Position numbers and translations under genes: made by a program. Under the pieces are notes generated by a model. The model was not told the origin of the DNA. It searched no databases and was given only the letters and a program-made list of their open reading frames with translations. From Myroides odoratus (lineage in GTDB: Bacteria > Bacteroidota > Bacteroidia > Flavobacteriales > Flavobacteriaceae): DNA of 64,000 nt. Each line of letters begins with the position of its first letter. Positions within the stretch are counted from its first letter, which is position 1. The stretch lies in assembly GCF_001549985.1 (NCBI RefSeq), contig NZ_LROZ01000005.1, positions 967 to 64,966 on the forward strand, written 5' to 3'. Positions 43,815 through 51,578 of the stretch are shown here, piece by piece.

Positions 43815-43852
43815 TTATACTATTAAATAAATGTTATATTCTAATAGTATAA
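43815..43852. promoter_or_regulatory. Candidate operator dyad upstream of the 2OG oxygenase gene
   Basis: TTATACTATTA (43815-43825) and TAATAGTATAA (43842-43852) are perfect 11-bp inverted repeats separated by 16 bp. They end 12 bp before the -7 box, overlapping the -33 region, which is where a repressor or activator dimer would bind. Confidence 0.55.
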
Positions 43853-43863
43853 GCTATTTTACC

Positions 43864-43871
43864 TACTTTTG
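43864..43871 (+). promoter_or_regulatory. -7 box of the 2OG oxygenase gene
   Basis: TACTTTTG matches TAnnTTTG, 40 bp before the ATG. No -33 TTG at the expected spacing, consistent with an activator-dependent promoter. Confidence 0.55.
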
Positions 43872-43911
43872 TTTCATCTAAAAACAGTAAGAGCACATAA
43901 CAACTTAGAAA

Positions 43912-44859
43912 ATGCAAAACATTCCTAGTGTTAACTTACGTGATTTCCTATCGGATGACCCGGTACGTAAACAAAAGTTTGTAAATGAAATCGGCCAAGC
44001 CTACGAAGAAATTGGATTCGTAGCATTAAAAGGACACTTCTTAGATGATCAATTAGTTGAGAATCTGTACACAGAAGTTCGCAATTTTTTCAACCTTCCT
44101 TTAGAGACCAAAAAGAAATACGAAATCCCTGGCATTGGAGGCCAAAGAGGATATGTATCTTTTGGAAAAGAACATGCCAAAGGAAGATCGGAAGGAGATT
44201 TAAAAGAATTTTTTCACTTCGGGCAGTATGTTGAAGACAATCCTGAATTAGAAAAAAGCTATCCTGCCAACGTAACCGTTGAAGAATTACCTCAATTCAA
44301 TCCCATTGGAAAAGAAACGTATCAAATGTTAGAAAAAACAGGGGTTTACGTTTTACGTGCATTAGCCATCTACTTGGGACTTGACGAATTTTACTTCGAT
44401 AAATTTGTCAAAAATGGAAACAGTATTTTAAGACCTATCCATTATCCACCGATTACAGATGAACCTAAAAATGCAGTTCGCGCAGCTGCTCACGGAGATA
44501 TCAATTTGATTACTCTTCTTATGGGGGCACAAGGTAAAGGATTACAAGTACAAAATCACAAGGGCGAATGGATCGATGCCATCGCTGCAGAAGATGAACT
44601 AGTAATCAATGTTGGAGATATGTTGTCTAGACATTCAAACAACCGATTGAAGTCTACCATTCATCAAGTGGTTAACCCACCTAGAGAATTATGGAGTACT
44701 TCTCGTTATTCGATTCCTTTCTTCATGCACCCTATTAGTGAAATGCCACTCAATTGCTTAGACAATTGCATTGATGAAGCTAACCCTAAAAAATTTGAGG
44801 ATATCACAGCAGGTGAATTCTTACACCAACGCTTGGTTGAATTAGGTTTGATTAAATAA
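43912..44859 (+). CDS. Isopenicillin N synthase-like 2-oxoglutarate/Fe(II) oxygenase
   Basis: 315 residues. DIOX_N-type N-terminal half (IPSVNLRDFL; IGFVALKGHF) and a 2OG-FeII_Oxy C-terminal barrel with the iron ligands AAHGDINLITLL (His-x-Asp) near residue 193 and STIHQVVNP (His) near residue 248, and the 2-oxoglutarate-binding SRYSIPFF. All ligands intact. The family oxidises varied small molecules, so the substrate is open. Stands alone under a promoter with a striking dyad, suggesting specific regulation. Confidence 0.92.
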   Translation: MQNIPSVNLRDFLSDDPVRKQKFVNEIGQAYEEIGFVALKGHFLDDQLVENLYTEVRNFFNLPLETKKKYEIPGIGGQRGYVSFGKEHAKGRSEGDLKEFFHFGQYVEDNPELEKSYPANVTVEELPQFNPIGKETYQMLEKTGVYVLRALAIYLGLDEFYFDKFVKNGNSILRPIHYPPITDEPKNAVRAAAHGDINLITLLMGAQGKGLQVQNHKGEWIDAIAAEDELVINVGDMLSRHSNNRLKSTIHQVVNPPRELWSTSRYSIPFFMHPISEMPLNCLDNCIDEANPKKFEDITAGEFLHQRLVELGLIK

Positions 44860-44868
44860 TTATTGGAA

Positions 44869-44915
44869 ATTGGAGATGAGTGGGATAAACTCTTTTTACA
44901 TTCTCTCATCTCCCT
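44869..44915 (+). terminator. Weak hairpin after the oxygenase gene (GGAGATGAG/CTCATCTCC)
   Basis: A 9-bp stem, loop about 24-28 nt, followed by a pyrimidine-rich tract. The stems carry single GATGAG units like the octamer repeats elsewhere in the window, so it may be a repeat relic and not a dedicated terminator. Confidence 0.5.
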
Positions 44916-44952
44916 TTTCCCTTTTCTCCTTACTCATTTTCCCTTTTTTTAC

Positions 44953-44960
44953 TATCTTTG
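44953..44960 (+). promoter_or_regulatory. -7 box of the SUI1-phosphorylase operon
   Basis: TATCTTTG lies 44 bp before the ATG at 45005. Confidence 0.55.
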
Positions 44961-45004
44961 AGTAATACCAAATACAAGTAGATCTATAAATCCAATTTAA
45001 AATA

Positions 45005-45352
45005 ATGACAAAAAAAATCAGTAGTTTAGAAGACTTAGGTGGTTTTGTTTTTTCAACAAATAAGGACTTTGAATTCAGTCAAGAAGAAGTAATTGATACA
45101 TTATCTCCTAATGAACAACGATTGGAAGCTCATTTGGACAAGAAAAACAGAGGTGGCAAAGTGGCCACAATCATCAAGGGGTTTGAAGGAAACGAAGAGG
45201 ATTTAAAAACATTAGCCAAAGATTTAAAAACACTTTGTGGAGTTGGAGGGAGTGCTAAGGATGGGGAAATTATCATTCAGGGGAATTTTCGTGATAAAAT
45301 CATGGAGTATTTACAAAAAAAAGGCTACAAAGTCAAACGTGTAGGCGGATAA
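45005..45352 (+). CDS. SUI1/YciH-family translation initiation factor
   Basis: 115 residues: a variable acidic N-terminal third, then the SUI1 fold with GGKVATIIKGFEGNEEDLKT, LKTLCGVGGSAKDGEIIIQG and KIMEYLQKKGYKVKRVGG. Bacterial YciH/SUI1 proteins resemble eukaryotic eIF1 and influence start-site selection or stress translation. Followed after 12 bp by a nucleoside phosphorylase gene on the same strand. Confidence 0.94.
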   Translation: MTKKISSLEDLGGFVFSTNKDFEFSQEEVIDTLSPNEQRLEAHLDKKNRGGKVATIIKGFEGNEEDLKTLAKDLKTLCGVGGSAKDGEIIIQGNFRDKIMEYLQKKGYKVKRVGG

Positions 45353-45364
45353 AAAAGGAATAAT

Positions 45365-46237
45365 ATGAAAATAAAATCATCTGAACTTATTTTAAATCCT
45401 GATGGTAGTGTCTACCACTTGAATTTAAGACCTGAGCACTTGGCAGAGAATATTATCTTCGTAGGTGATCAGAATCGAGTAGATCGAATTTCGAGACATT
45501 TTGATACTATTGAATTTTCTACACAAAAAAGAGAATTCAAAACGCAAACAGGTACTTATAAAGGCAAGCGTTTTTCCGTAATTTCAACGGGTATTGGTCC
45601 TGATAACATTGATATTGTAATCAACGAAATTGATGCTTTATTCAATATTGATTTAGATACTAGAGAAATTAAAAAAGAACTGACTTCGGTGAATATTGTG
45701 CGTATTGGTACCTCGGGATCTTTACAAGCAGATATTCCTGTTAATAGTTTTGTTTTATCTCAATATGGTTTAGGATTGGACAATATGATGCGCTCCTATC
45801 TAATAGAGGATATTACGAATTATGCCATGGAAGAAGCCTTTATTGCTCATACCCAATGGGATTTGAGAAAAGGACGTCCTTACTTCATTCAAAATAGCCC
45901 TTGGTTAGAAGAAAAACTGAGCAGTAATCAAACATTCAAAGGAATTACAGGTACTGCTGGAGGATTCTACGGTCCACAAGGTCGTGTGTTGCGTCTAGGG
46001 ATTCAAGACCCAGAATTGAATCACAAAATTGACAATTTTAAGTTCAGCGACTACCGCATTACCAATTTTGAAATGGAAACATCAGCTATCTATGGATTAG
46101 CCAAATTGCTAGGACATCACGCTGTTTCCTTGAATACAATTATTGCGAATAGAGCAAATGGTACTTTCTCAGAAGACCCATATGCTGCCGTAGATCAATT
46201 GATTCTTTATACGTTAGATAAATTAAGCGAAATTTAA
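45365..46237 (+). CDS. Nucleoside phosphorylase (uridine phosphorylase-like)
   Basis: 290 residues of the NP-I family. VRIGTSGSLQADIPVNSFVL near residue 115 is the phosphate/ribose-binding signature, ISTGIGPDNIDIVINEIDAL lies near 76, and the base-binding FEMETSAIYGLAKLLGHHAV near 235 places it near uridine phosphorylases. It splits a nucleoside with phosphate to base and ribose-1-phosphate for salvage. Base specificity not provable. Second gene after SUI1, followed by a terminator shared with truC. Confidence 0.92.
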   Translation: MKIKSSELILNPDGSVYHLNLRPEHLAENIIFVGDQNRVDRISRHFDTIEFSTQKREFKTQTGTYKGKRFSVISTGIGPDNIDIVINEIDALFNIDLDTREIKKELTSVNIVRIGTSGSLQADIPVNSFVLSQYGLGLDNMMRSYLIEDITNYAMEEAFIAHTQWDLRKGRPYFIQNSPWLEEKLSSNQTFKGITGTAGGFYGPQGRVLRLGIQDPELNHKIDNFKFSDYRITNFEMETSAIYGLAKLLGHHAVSLNTIIANRANGTFSEDPYAAVDQLILYTLDKLSEI

Positions 46238-46257
46238 TATTTTCGCTTCTTGATACT

Positions 46258-46291
46258 AAAAAAGCTCAGCTAAGGCTGAGCTTTTATTTTT
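46258..46291. terminator. Terminator between nucleoside phosphorylase and truC
   Basis: AAAAGCTCAGC / GCTGAGCTTTT stem with a 4-nt loop and A/T-runs on both sides; serves the convergent genes. Confidence 0.92.
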
Positions 46292-46985
46292 TATAATACG
46301 CTTGAAGATCAAATCCCAACAATGCGTTATACTTTTCGTACTGTTCATCTATCGTTGCTGTGAGGTGAATTTGCTCTTTTGTCACAGGATGTTCAAAAGT
46401 TAACTCAACAGCATGTAACAACATAGCAGAAAGACCAAATTGATCCAACCACAATTTATTTTGCTTATTACATCCATGTGGTCTACTCCCTAAAATGGGA
46501 TGAAAAATATGTTTAAAATGTTTGCGCAATTGGTGTTGTCTTCCCGTTTCAGGATACGCTTCTACTAAAGAATAACGCGAAGTTTCGTGTTTACCAAAAG
46601 GAATCGCGACTTCTACTCGTTGTAACGTTTTATAGTATGTTTTTGCCTCTTGTAATTGCCCGCTATCATTTGTCAGTGCATAATCAATGGTCTCTTCCTC
46701 TGTCGTATATCCTCTCACTATAGCAATGTATTTTTTCTCCACTTGTCGAGTAGCAAAGATTTCATTGAGTTGTTTTAAAACCTCTTTATTCAAAGCAAAT
46801 AACAACACGCCTGAAGTTTTGCGATCCAATCGATGTACAGGATATACATATTGTCCAATTTGATCGCGTAAAATTTGAATGGCATATTCTTGAATATCAC
46901 TTGCAATAAAGGATTTATGCACTAATAAATCACGGGGTTTATTAATTGCAACTAGGTACTCGTCTTGATACAAAATTTCTAACAT
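46284..46985 (-). CDS. truC: tRNA pseudouridine(65) synthase-like protein (RluA family)
   Basis: 233 residues from the ATG at 46985 (MLEILYQDEYLVAINKPRDL); an ATG at 47024 would extend past the promoter. The catalytic VHRLDRKTSGVLLFALNKEV is near residue 50, with the Asp nucleophile, and ETGRQHQLRKHFKHIFHPIL near 165. Size and N-terminal sequence resemble TruC, which isomerises U65 in tRNA. Its promoter ends only four bases before the ATG, predicting a leaderless mRNA. Confidence 0.9.
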   Translation of the reverse strand: MLEILYQDEYLVAINKPRDLLVHKSFIASDIQEYAIQILRDQIGQYVYPVHRLDRKTSGVLLFALNKEVLKQLNEIFATRQVEKKYIAIVRGYTTEEETIDYALTNDSGQLQEAKTYYKTLQRVEVAIPFGKHETSRYSLVEAYPETGRQHQLRKHFKHIFHPILGSRPHGCNKQNKLWLDQFGLSAMLLHAVELTFEHPVTKEQIHLTATIDEQYEKYNALLGFDLQAYYKK

Positions 46986-46989
46986 GGTG

Positions 46990-47018
46990 CAAAGATACTT
47001 CAACTGGATTACTACCAA
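46990..47018 (-). promoter_or_regulatory. Promoter of truC, predicting a leaderless mRNA
   Basis: Minus strand TTG (47018-47016), 18-bp spacer, TATCTTTG (46997-46990), then only four bases (CACC) to the ATG at 46985. Confidence 0.7.
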
Positions 47019-47060
47019 AGCCATTGGTATAATTTATAATCTCCATTTTTAAATAAACAA

Positions 47061-47068
47061 TACATTTG
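47061..47068 (+). promoter_or_regulatory. -7 box of the MATE gene
   Basis: TACATTTG lies 20 bp before the ATG at 47089; divergent from the truC promoter. Confidence 0.55.
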
Positions 47069-47088
47069 CATACTTTTTTACATCATAT

Positions 47089-48504
47089 ATGACAACTCAA
47101 GTAGCTCAGAAAAAAGGTGTTTTTGCTCTTATTAAACAATCTTTTTCCAATGAAACAATCGATTTAACGAAAATTCCAACCAATAAAGCAGTCTTGCTCT
47201 TGGCTATTCCCATGATGTTTGAAATGCTGATGGAATCCGTTTTTGCTTTAGTTGACTTATATTTTGTGGGGCATCTGAAAGAAAGTGCTTTTGCGATTCA
47301 AACCGTAGGGTTAACTGAATCGTTATTATCGATCATCTATGCTATTTGCATTGGTATTAGTATGGCAGCCACTGCTATTATTGCCCGTCGTATTGGAGAA
47401 AAAGATAGAGAACAAGCCTCTATTAACGCAGCCCAAGCAATTTCTATTGCCACCATCATCACTGTCGTTTTGAGTGTTTTGGGCTTTATTTTTGCCAAAG
47501 ATTGGTTGATTTGGATGGGCGCTTCAGAAGAATCGGCAGCATATGGTTATAATTATACGCGCATTTTACTTGTCAGCTGTATATCTATTATCATGCTCTT
47601 TCTGATCAATGGGATCTTTCGTGGGGCTGGAAATGCAGCCATTGCCATGAAAAGCTTGTGGTTTGGTAACTTATTCAATATTATTCTTTGTCCCATCCTC
47701 GTGCGTGGTTGGTGGATATTCCCTGAAATGGGTTTAGATGGAGCTGCCTATTCAACAGCGATTGGACGTAGTGTAGGGGTATTATATCAGATTTACTATC
47801 TCACGCGAAAAGATTCCTTAATTCAACTCAAATGGCATTATTTCAAAATGCAAGGAGAAAAGGTTTGGCACATTTTGAAAATTGCTATTCCTGGTATGAT
47901 TCAATATATGATTGCAACATGTAGTTGGGTAATTTTGGCTCGTATTGTTGCTCAAAGTAGTGGAGAAATTGGATCCTCTGGTTTCTTGACGTGCATGCGT
48001 TTGATGATTTTCTTTATTTTACCTGCTTGGGGGTTGAGTAATGCTGCTTCTACTTTAGTAGGACAACATTTAGGAAATAAAGATCCGCAACGAGCGGCTC
48101 AATCTGTCATGACTACGCTAAAATACAATGCCATTTATATGCTAGTTGTCACCGTCATCTTCTTTACTATGGCAGATTATCTAGCTTCTATTTTTACCAC
48201 ACAAGAAGATATTAAATCTGTTGCTATTTTAGCCATGTATATTGGGGCTAGTGGTTTTATCTTTTACGGCATAGGTATGACGTTAATGAATGCTTTTAAT
48301 GGAGCAGGAGATACTTTAACCCCTTCTATTTTAAACTTTGTCGGATTTTGGTTGTTCCAGATTCCCCTAGCCTACGCGCTAGTATACTATTTTAACTGGG
48401 GGGCAGAAGGTGTATTCATTGCCATTCCAGCAGCAGAAACACTAATTGCAGTTTTGGCTTTTATTGCCTTTAGAAGAGGAAAATGGAAGTTGAAACAAGT
48501 TTAA
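47089..48504 (+). CDS. MATE family efflux transporter
   Basis: 471 residues, about 12 transmembrane helices in two MatE halves. Typical segments: IPMMFEMLMESVFALVDLYF near residue 44, MAATAIIARRIGEKDREQA near 98, NGIFRGAGNAAIAMKS near 180 and NAFNGAGDTLTPSILNF near 403. It exports organic cations or drugs in exchange for Na+ or H+; the substrate is unknown and resistance should not be assumed. Followed directly by an octamer repeat array that begins 4 bp after the stop. Confidence 0.94.
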   Translation: MTTQVAQKKGVFALIKQSFSNETIDLTKIPTNKAVLLLAIPMMFEMLMESVFALVDLYFVGHLKESAFAIQTVGLTESLLSIIYAICIGISMAATAIIARRIGEKDREQASINAAQAISIATIITVVLSVLGFIFAKDWLIWMGASEESAAYGYNYTRILLVSCISIIMLFLINGIFRGAGNAAIAMKSLWFGNLFNIILCPILVRGWWIFPEMGLDGAAYSTAIGRSVGVLYQIYYLTRKDSLIQLKWHYFKMQGEKVWHILKIAIPGMIQYMIATCSWVILARIVAQSSGEIGSSGFLTCMRLMIFFILPAWGLSNAASTLVGQHLGNKDPQRAAQSVMTTLKYNAIYMLVVTVIFFTMADYLASIFTTQEDIKSVAILAMYIGASGFIFYGIGMTLMNAFNGAGDTLTPSILNFVGFWLFQIPLAYALVYYFNWGAEGVFIAIPAAETLIAVLAFIAFRRGKWKLKQV

Positions 48505-48508
48505 TATA

Positions 48509-48600
48509 GATGAAATGATGAGACGATGAGCTGGTGAGAAGATGAAATCGGAGCAAAGTGTAGATTCATTGAACACCAAAACCAATATAAAATAGGTGAG
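48509..48600 (+). repeat. Dispersed intergenic element, copy 2 (octamer array plus 58-bp module)
   Basis: Five octamers, GATGAAAT, GATGAGAC, GATGAGCT, GGTGAGAA, GATGAAAT (48509-48548), then a module whose reverse complement (48600-48543) matches 24096-24153; 44 bp are identical. Starts 4 bp after the MATE stop. Confidence 0.85.
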
Positions 48601-48684
48601 ATAAAGGGTGATTCATAGAAAATAAACAATTTTCAAACTACTACCCAAATTTTTTTTACTAGCACAGTTGACTGAAACTAAAAT

Positions 48685-48724
48685 AAAAAAGGGAAGGCTT
48701 GCAATTGCAAGCCTTCCCTTTTTT
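48685..48724. terminator. Bidirectional terminator (40-bp perfect palindrome)
   Basis: AAAAAAGGGAAGGCTTGCAA and its exact complement form an uninterrupted palindrome. It serves the GNAT gene on minus and could stop MATE transcripts on plus. Confidence 0.93.
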
Positions 48725-48753
48725 ATTGTTGCGAGAAAATTCTGTTTAATTCA

Positions 48754-49206
48754 TCACCCTTTTCTCACCATATCTACATGTGGAATACCATCTTCTAAAT
48801 ACTCTTCTGAGGCAGGTTCAAATCCAAATGATCCATAAAATTTTTTCAAATAAGATTGTGCGCCGATTTGAATCGCTTGTGCCCCAAACTCCTCTTCGAT
48901 TTTCTCTAATGCTAGGTCTATTAAAACTCTTCCTAACCCATCTTTTCTATACTCTTGATGAACCGCTACCCTTCCAATTGAGATTTCTTTATAACTCAAC
49001 CCTGGAGGAACAATTCTCGCATAAGCAATTACATTTCCGTGTTGTGTAGCAAATACGTGTAAGCAATTTTTATCTTTTCCATCTAGTTCTGGATAAGGAC
49101 AGTTTTGTTCCACCACAAAAATATTGGTACGCAATTGCATGATATCATACAATTCATCCAACGTCAATTCTTCAAATGCTTTTGTATGCCAATGAATGCT
49201 ATTCAT
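48754..49206 (-). CDS. GNAT family N-acetyltransferase (ElaA-like)
   Basis: 150 residues. FEELTLDELYDIMQLRTNIF and VEQNCPYPELDGKD at the N-terminus are characteristic of ElaA, and the acetyl-CoA-binding ISIGRVAVHQEYRKDGLGRV near residue 76 contains the (R/Q)xxGxG/A-type loop. Acceptor unknown. A TACTTTTG -7 box (49226-49233, minus) lies about 20 bp upstream; a strong terminator follows. Single-gene unit. Confidence 0.93.
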   Translation of the reverse strand: MNSIHWHTKAFEELTLDELYDIMQLRTNIFVVEQNCPYPELDGKDKNCLHVFATQHGNVIAYARIVPPGLSYKEISIGRVAVHQEYRKDGLGRVLIDLALEKIEEEFGAQAIQIGAQSYLKKFYGSFGFEPASEEYLEDGIPHVDMVRKG

Positions 49207-49225
49207 AACTTAATTAATTATAGAA

Positions 49226-49233
49226 CAAAAGTA
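49226..49233 (-). promoter_or_regulatory. -7 box of the ElaA-like gene
   Basis: Minus-strand TACTTTTG, 19 bp before the ATG at 49206. Confidence 0.5.
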
Positions 49234-49290
49234 AAAAAAATATAAGTATTCCGGTAGGATGTTATCCCATTTTCTAAGGCGGTTCGTCAT

Positions 49291-50007
49291 TTATTGAGGC
49301 AGCAACAAATAGACTCCTACAGCAAAGCCATTATTCAAAACGTGAAAGAAATAGCCATACCAAAAACCAAACCGCATGCGCAAATACCCCATTCCCAATC
49401 CTAATATAAATTGTGGTAAAGTGATAAGTGGGGCTAACAGTATGACACGCAAAGGAAATTCTTCAAAATTAAAAATGTGTATCATAGCAAATGCAATCGA
49501 AGCAATATAAAAAACCAAAGGAAAACGGGCGGTCCACCAATGGGCAATAGTTGTATGATATTTCAGACACGAGAGGAGAAATGAAACCAAGAGCAGTCCC
49601 GAAAAAATATATAGATACATTGGTCCTTGAGGACTGATATTTTCTGCAATCGGAAAAGCAGCTTGCGTCATATAAGCCGTAAAGGCAATGACACCTATAA
49701 TCACATTTCGCAAGCGAAAACGCATCGCTAATCGAAAGGCAACTTCCTCTAGCAATGGACCGAGTAGCACTGCAAAACCAATAAACCCCCAAATCCCTAT
49801 TTGTTCCATGACTTCGTCAAAACGATCATGCATGGGAATATCAATAAGAGAATCTAAAAACACCCCTCCAAAGATGATAAATACAAAAAGGCATAACCAA
49901 AGCCTAAAAGACAAAAACAGCGCTTGCTTTTTATATTGAACCCAGGGTTGGGTATGAGGTCTTCTCAAAAACAATAGAAAATCCTGTAGTAATTCTTTTG
50001 TTGACAT
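49291..50007 (-). CDS. CPBP family intramembrane glutamic endopeptidase
   Basis: 238 residues from the ATG at 50007 (MSTKELLQDFLLFLRRP); a TTG 24 bp upstream is unlikely. About seven helices. The catalytic LLEEVAFRLAMRFR (EExxxR) is near residue 85, and the two His-containing motifs AMIHIFNF near 180 and FFHVLNNGF near 222 are present, so the protease should be active. CPBP members process prenylated proteins or confer bacteriocin self-immunity; neither is evident here. Confidence 0.9.
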   Translation of the reverse strand: MSTKELLQDFLLFLRRPHTQPWVQYKKQALFLSFRLWLCLFVFIIFGGVFLDSLIDIPMHDRFDEVMEQIGIWGFIGFAVLLGPLLEEVAFRLAMRFRLRNVIIGVIAFTAYMTQAAFPIAENISPQGPMYLYIFSGLLLVSFLLSCLKYHTTIAHWWTARFPLVFYIASIAFAMIHIFNFEEFPLRVILLAPLITLPQFILGLGMGYLRMRFGFWYGYFFHVLNNGFAVGVYLLLPQ

Positions 50008-50036
50008 ATTCTTTTCTTTACAACTCTTCAAGGTAA

Positions 50037-50070
50037 TAAAAAAAGGTTACTCTTTTCAGAATAACCTTTC
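50037..50070 (-). terminator. Terminator of the serine operon
   Basis: AAAGGTTA / TAACCTTT stem with a 12-nt loop and an A-rich (T-rich on minus) tail, 22 bp after the 161-residue gene. Confidence 0.8.
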
Positions 50071-50091
50071 TTTATTATTTTTTATTTCATT

Positions 50092-50577
50092 TTAGAACAA
50101 TCCTTTCAACGCATCAATCGCGCCTCCTAATCCTTCTTTTCCTCCTGTTAAAGAACCTAGCATATCTTTGATTCCTCCTCCATTTCCATCACTCAAACCA
50201 CCAATTAAATCGGTCAGTTGAAATCCACTTTCTCCTCCTTTTACTTTGGAAACAATCATTTCAATTACAGATGGAATCACTGTGTCTGCAAAATTTGATG
50301 CAACTCCTTCGGGCAATCCTATTTTTTCTGTCAAACCAGAAACTAAGTTTCCAATCATCCCTGACACCATTGGATTTGATGTTAAATTGCTAACACCTCC
50401 GCTCAAAAGATCAGTTAATCCACTGATATTACCACTGCTAATGCTGTCTTTGAATCCGTTGATAATACTATCTCCCGTTTCTTTTGTAACAGCCGAAGTT
50501 AAATCGTTTGAAATCGCTGATCCGCTGATTTCTTTCGCGCTTACTTGCTCAATTAATTTTGTAATTTGCTCTACCAT
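50092..50577 (-). CDS. Hypothetical Gly/Ser-rich protein (DUF937/DUF2780-like)
   Basis: 161 residues, no signal peptide or transmembrane helix. Gly- and Ser-rich with repeating amphipathic helices (LTDLLSGGVSNLTSNPMVSG, MIGNLVSGLTEKIG, LIGGLSDGNGGGIKDMLGSL). The pattern resembles small DUF937/DUF2780-type proteins, but I cannot fix the family. It lies 31 bp after the serA-like gene, last in the serine operon and ahead of a terminator. The operon position does not reveal a role. Confidence 0.72.
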   Translation of the reverse strand: MVEQITKLIEQVSAKEISGSAISNDLTSAVTKETGDSIINGFKDSISSGNISGLTDLLSGGVSNLTSNPMVSGMIGNLVSGLTEKIGLPEGVASNFADTVIPSVIEMIVSKVKGGESGFQLTDLIGGLSDGNGGGIKDMLGSLTGGKEGLGGAIDALKGLF

Positions 50578-50608
50578 AGTTTTTATTATTTCTAATAAAA
50601 CTAATCAA

Positions 50609-51559
50609 TTAATTCAACAAATCTTTTATTTTAACAGTTATTTCAGACCAAACAGCATGCTGACTTTCATGGGTAGCTGTTGCGATATTCGGCGACAACG
50701 AAAAAGCAGGTTGCATCAATACTTGAATCACGGGATGTGGCTCTTCTTCGAATCGATCTAACCCTGCAAAAAGGATGGTTTCTTTGTTTACCTCATCTAC
50801 TAAATCAACTTCATTAATCGCCTCTGGATAAGCACAATTAATCACCCCTATAAGGTTCTCTGCTTTTTCAAACGACTCTTTATTCACGACATAGCGTTGA
50901 AAATATTTGGTATGTACAGAGATAAAATGAGCTTGTTCAAGTAGTTCCTCCATTGCAATAGATTCCATCGCTACTGGAAACACGATTCCATTAGGTAATT
51001 CAAACTCTGTTTTAATTTTTGGTGTCGAATTGTCCGTATAAATCACATGCATACCCAATCCTAGCGCTTTCTGTGCTAAAAACTGTCCTGCTAGGTTCAT
51101 CCCTATAATTCCCAAGGTTTTCCCTGACACCTCAATACCAGAGCTATACGATTGTTGTAATGATTTAAACATCGTATCCCCTTCCAATGGCATATTTCGA
51201 TTTGCTTCTTGCAGTAACCTTGTTCCACTGAATAGGTGAGCCAACACCATTTCTGCCGTTGCATTGGCCAACGATTCTTCTGCCCAGATTACAGTAATTC
51301 CATTACTCTTTATGTGATCAATAAGTTCTAAATTTACTACAACCCCCGCAAAAACAATGGCCTTTACATGTTTTAATTCGTCAATCATCGTTTTGTTCAA
51401 CAAAGTCCCTTGCTGTACTAACAAAACCTCAATGTCATTTTTTTTCGTGTAAGCTACGAGTTGTTCATGCGCTACACGTACTTCTTTTATTTCAAATCCT
51501 AATGATTCTAATTTTTGTTTACTATCTTCTGGTATACCATCATTGGCTAATACTCTCAT
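50609..51559 (-). CDS. SerA-like 2-hydroxyacid dehydrogenase with lost catalytic residues
   Basis: 316 residues, aligning from end to end with flavobacterial D-3-phosphoglycerate dehydrogenase (ANRNMPLEGDT; GLDRFEEEP). However, key positions differ: the NAD motif reads LGIIGMNLAGQF (GxNxxG instead of GxGxxG); the catalytic Arg in the usual NCARGG context is Tyr in INCAYPEAINE; and the catalytic His of TPHIG is Asn in SPNIATAT. The Glu of the EEEP motif remains. The substrate loop GRGGVGMDN is replaced by FAGVVVNLE. The frame is intact and the codons were checked (TAT, AAT). It follows serC by 19 bp. It is either an inactive paralogue kept for another purpose or an enzyme of changed specificity. 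Confidence 0.88.
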   Translation of the reverse strand: MRVLANDGIPEDSKQKLESLGFEIKEVRVAHEQLVAYTKKNDIEVLLVQQGTLLNKTMIDELKHVKAIVFAGVVVNLELIDHIKSNGITVIWAEESLANATAEMVLAHLFSGTRLLQEANRNMPLEGDTMFKSLQQSYSSGIEVSGKTLGIIGMNLAGQFLAQKALGLGMHVIYTDNSTPKIKTEFELPNGIVFPVAMESIAMEELLEQAHFISVHTKYFQRYVVNKESFEKAENLIGVINCAYPEAINEVDLVDEVNKETILFAGLDRFEEEPHPVIQVLMQPAFSLSPNIATATHESQHAVWSEITVKIKDLLN

Positions 51560-51578
51560 TGTATTCTAATTTAGTAAG

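Noticed and set aside
48811..48835. tRNA-like GGTTCAAATCC string
   Set aside because: It lies inside the ElaA-like coding sequence with no cloverleaf around it; no tRNA gene was found in the window.
49469..49792. 107-codon frame overlapping the CPBP protease gene on the same strand
   Set aside because: The CPBP frame carries all catalytic motifs; the other frame is Cys/Ser/Tyr-rich shadow sequence.
50609..51559. Labelling the serA-like gene a pseudogene
   Set aside because: The reading frame is complete with normal length and conserved surrounding blocks; loss is limited to functional residues, which does not prove decay.
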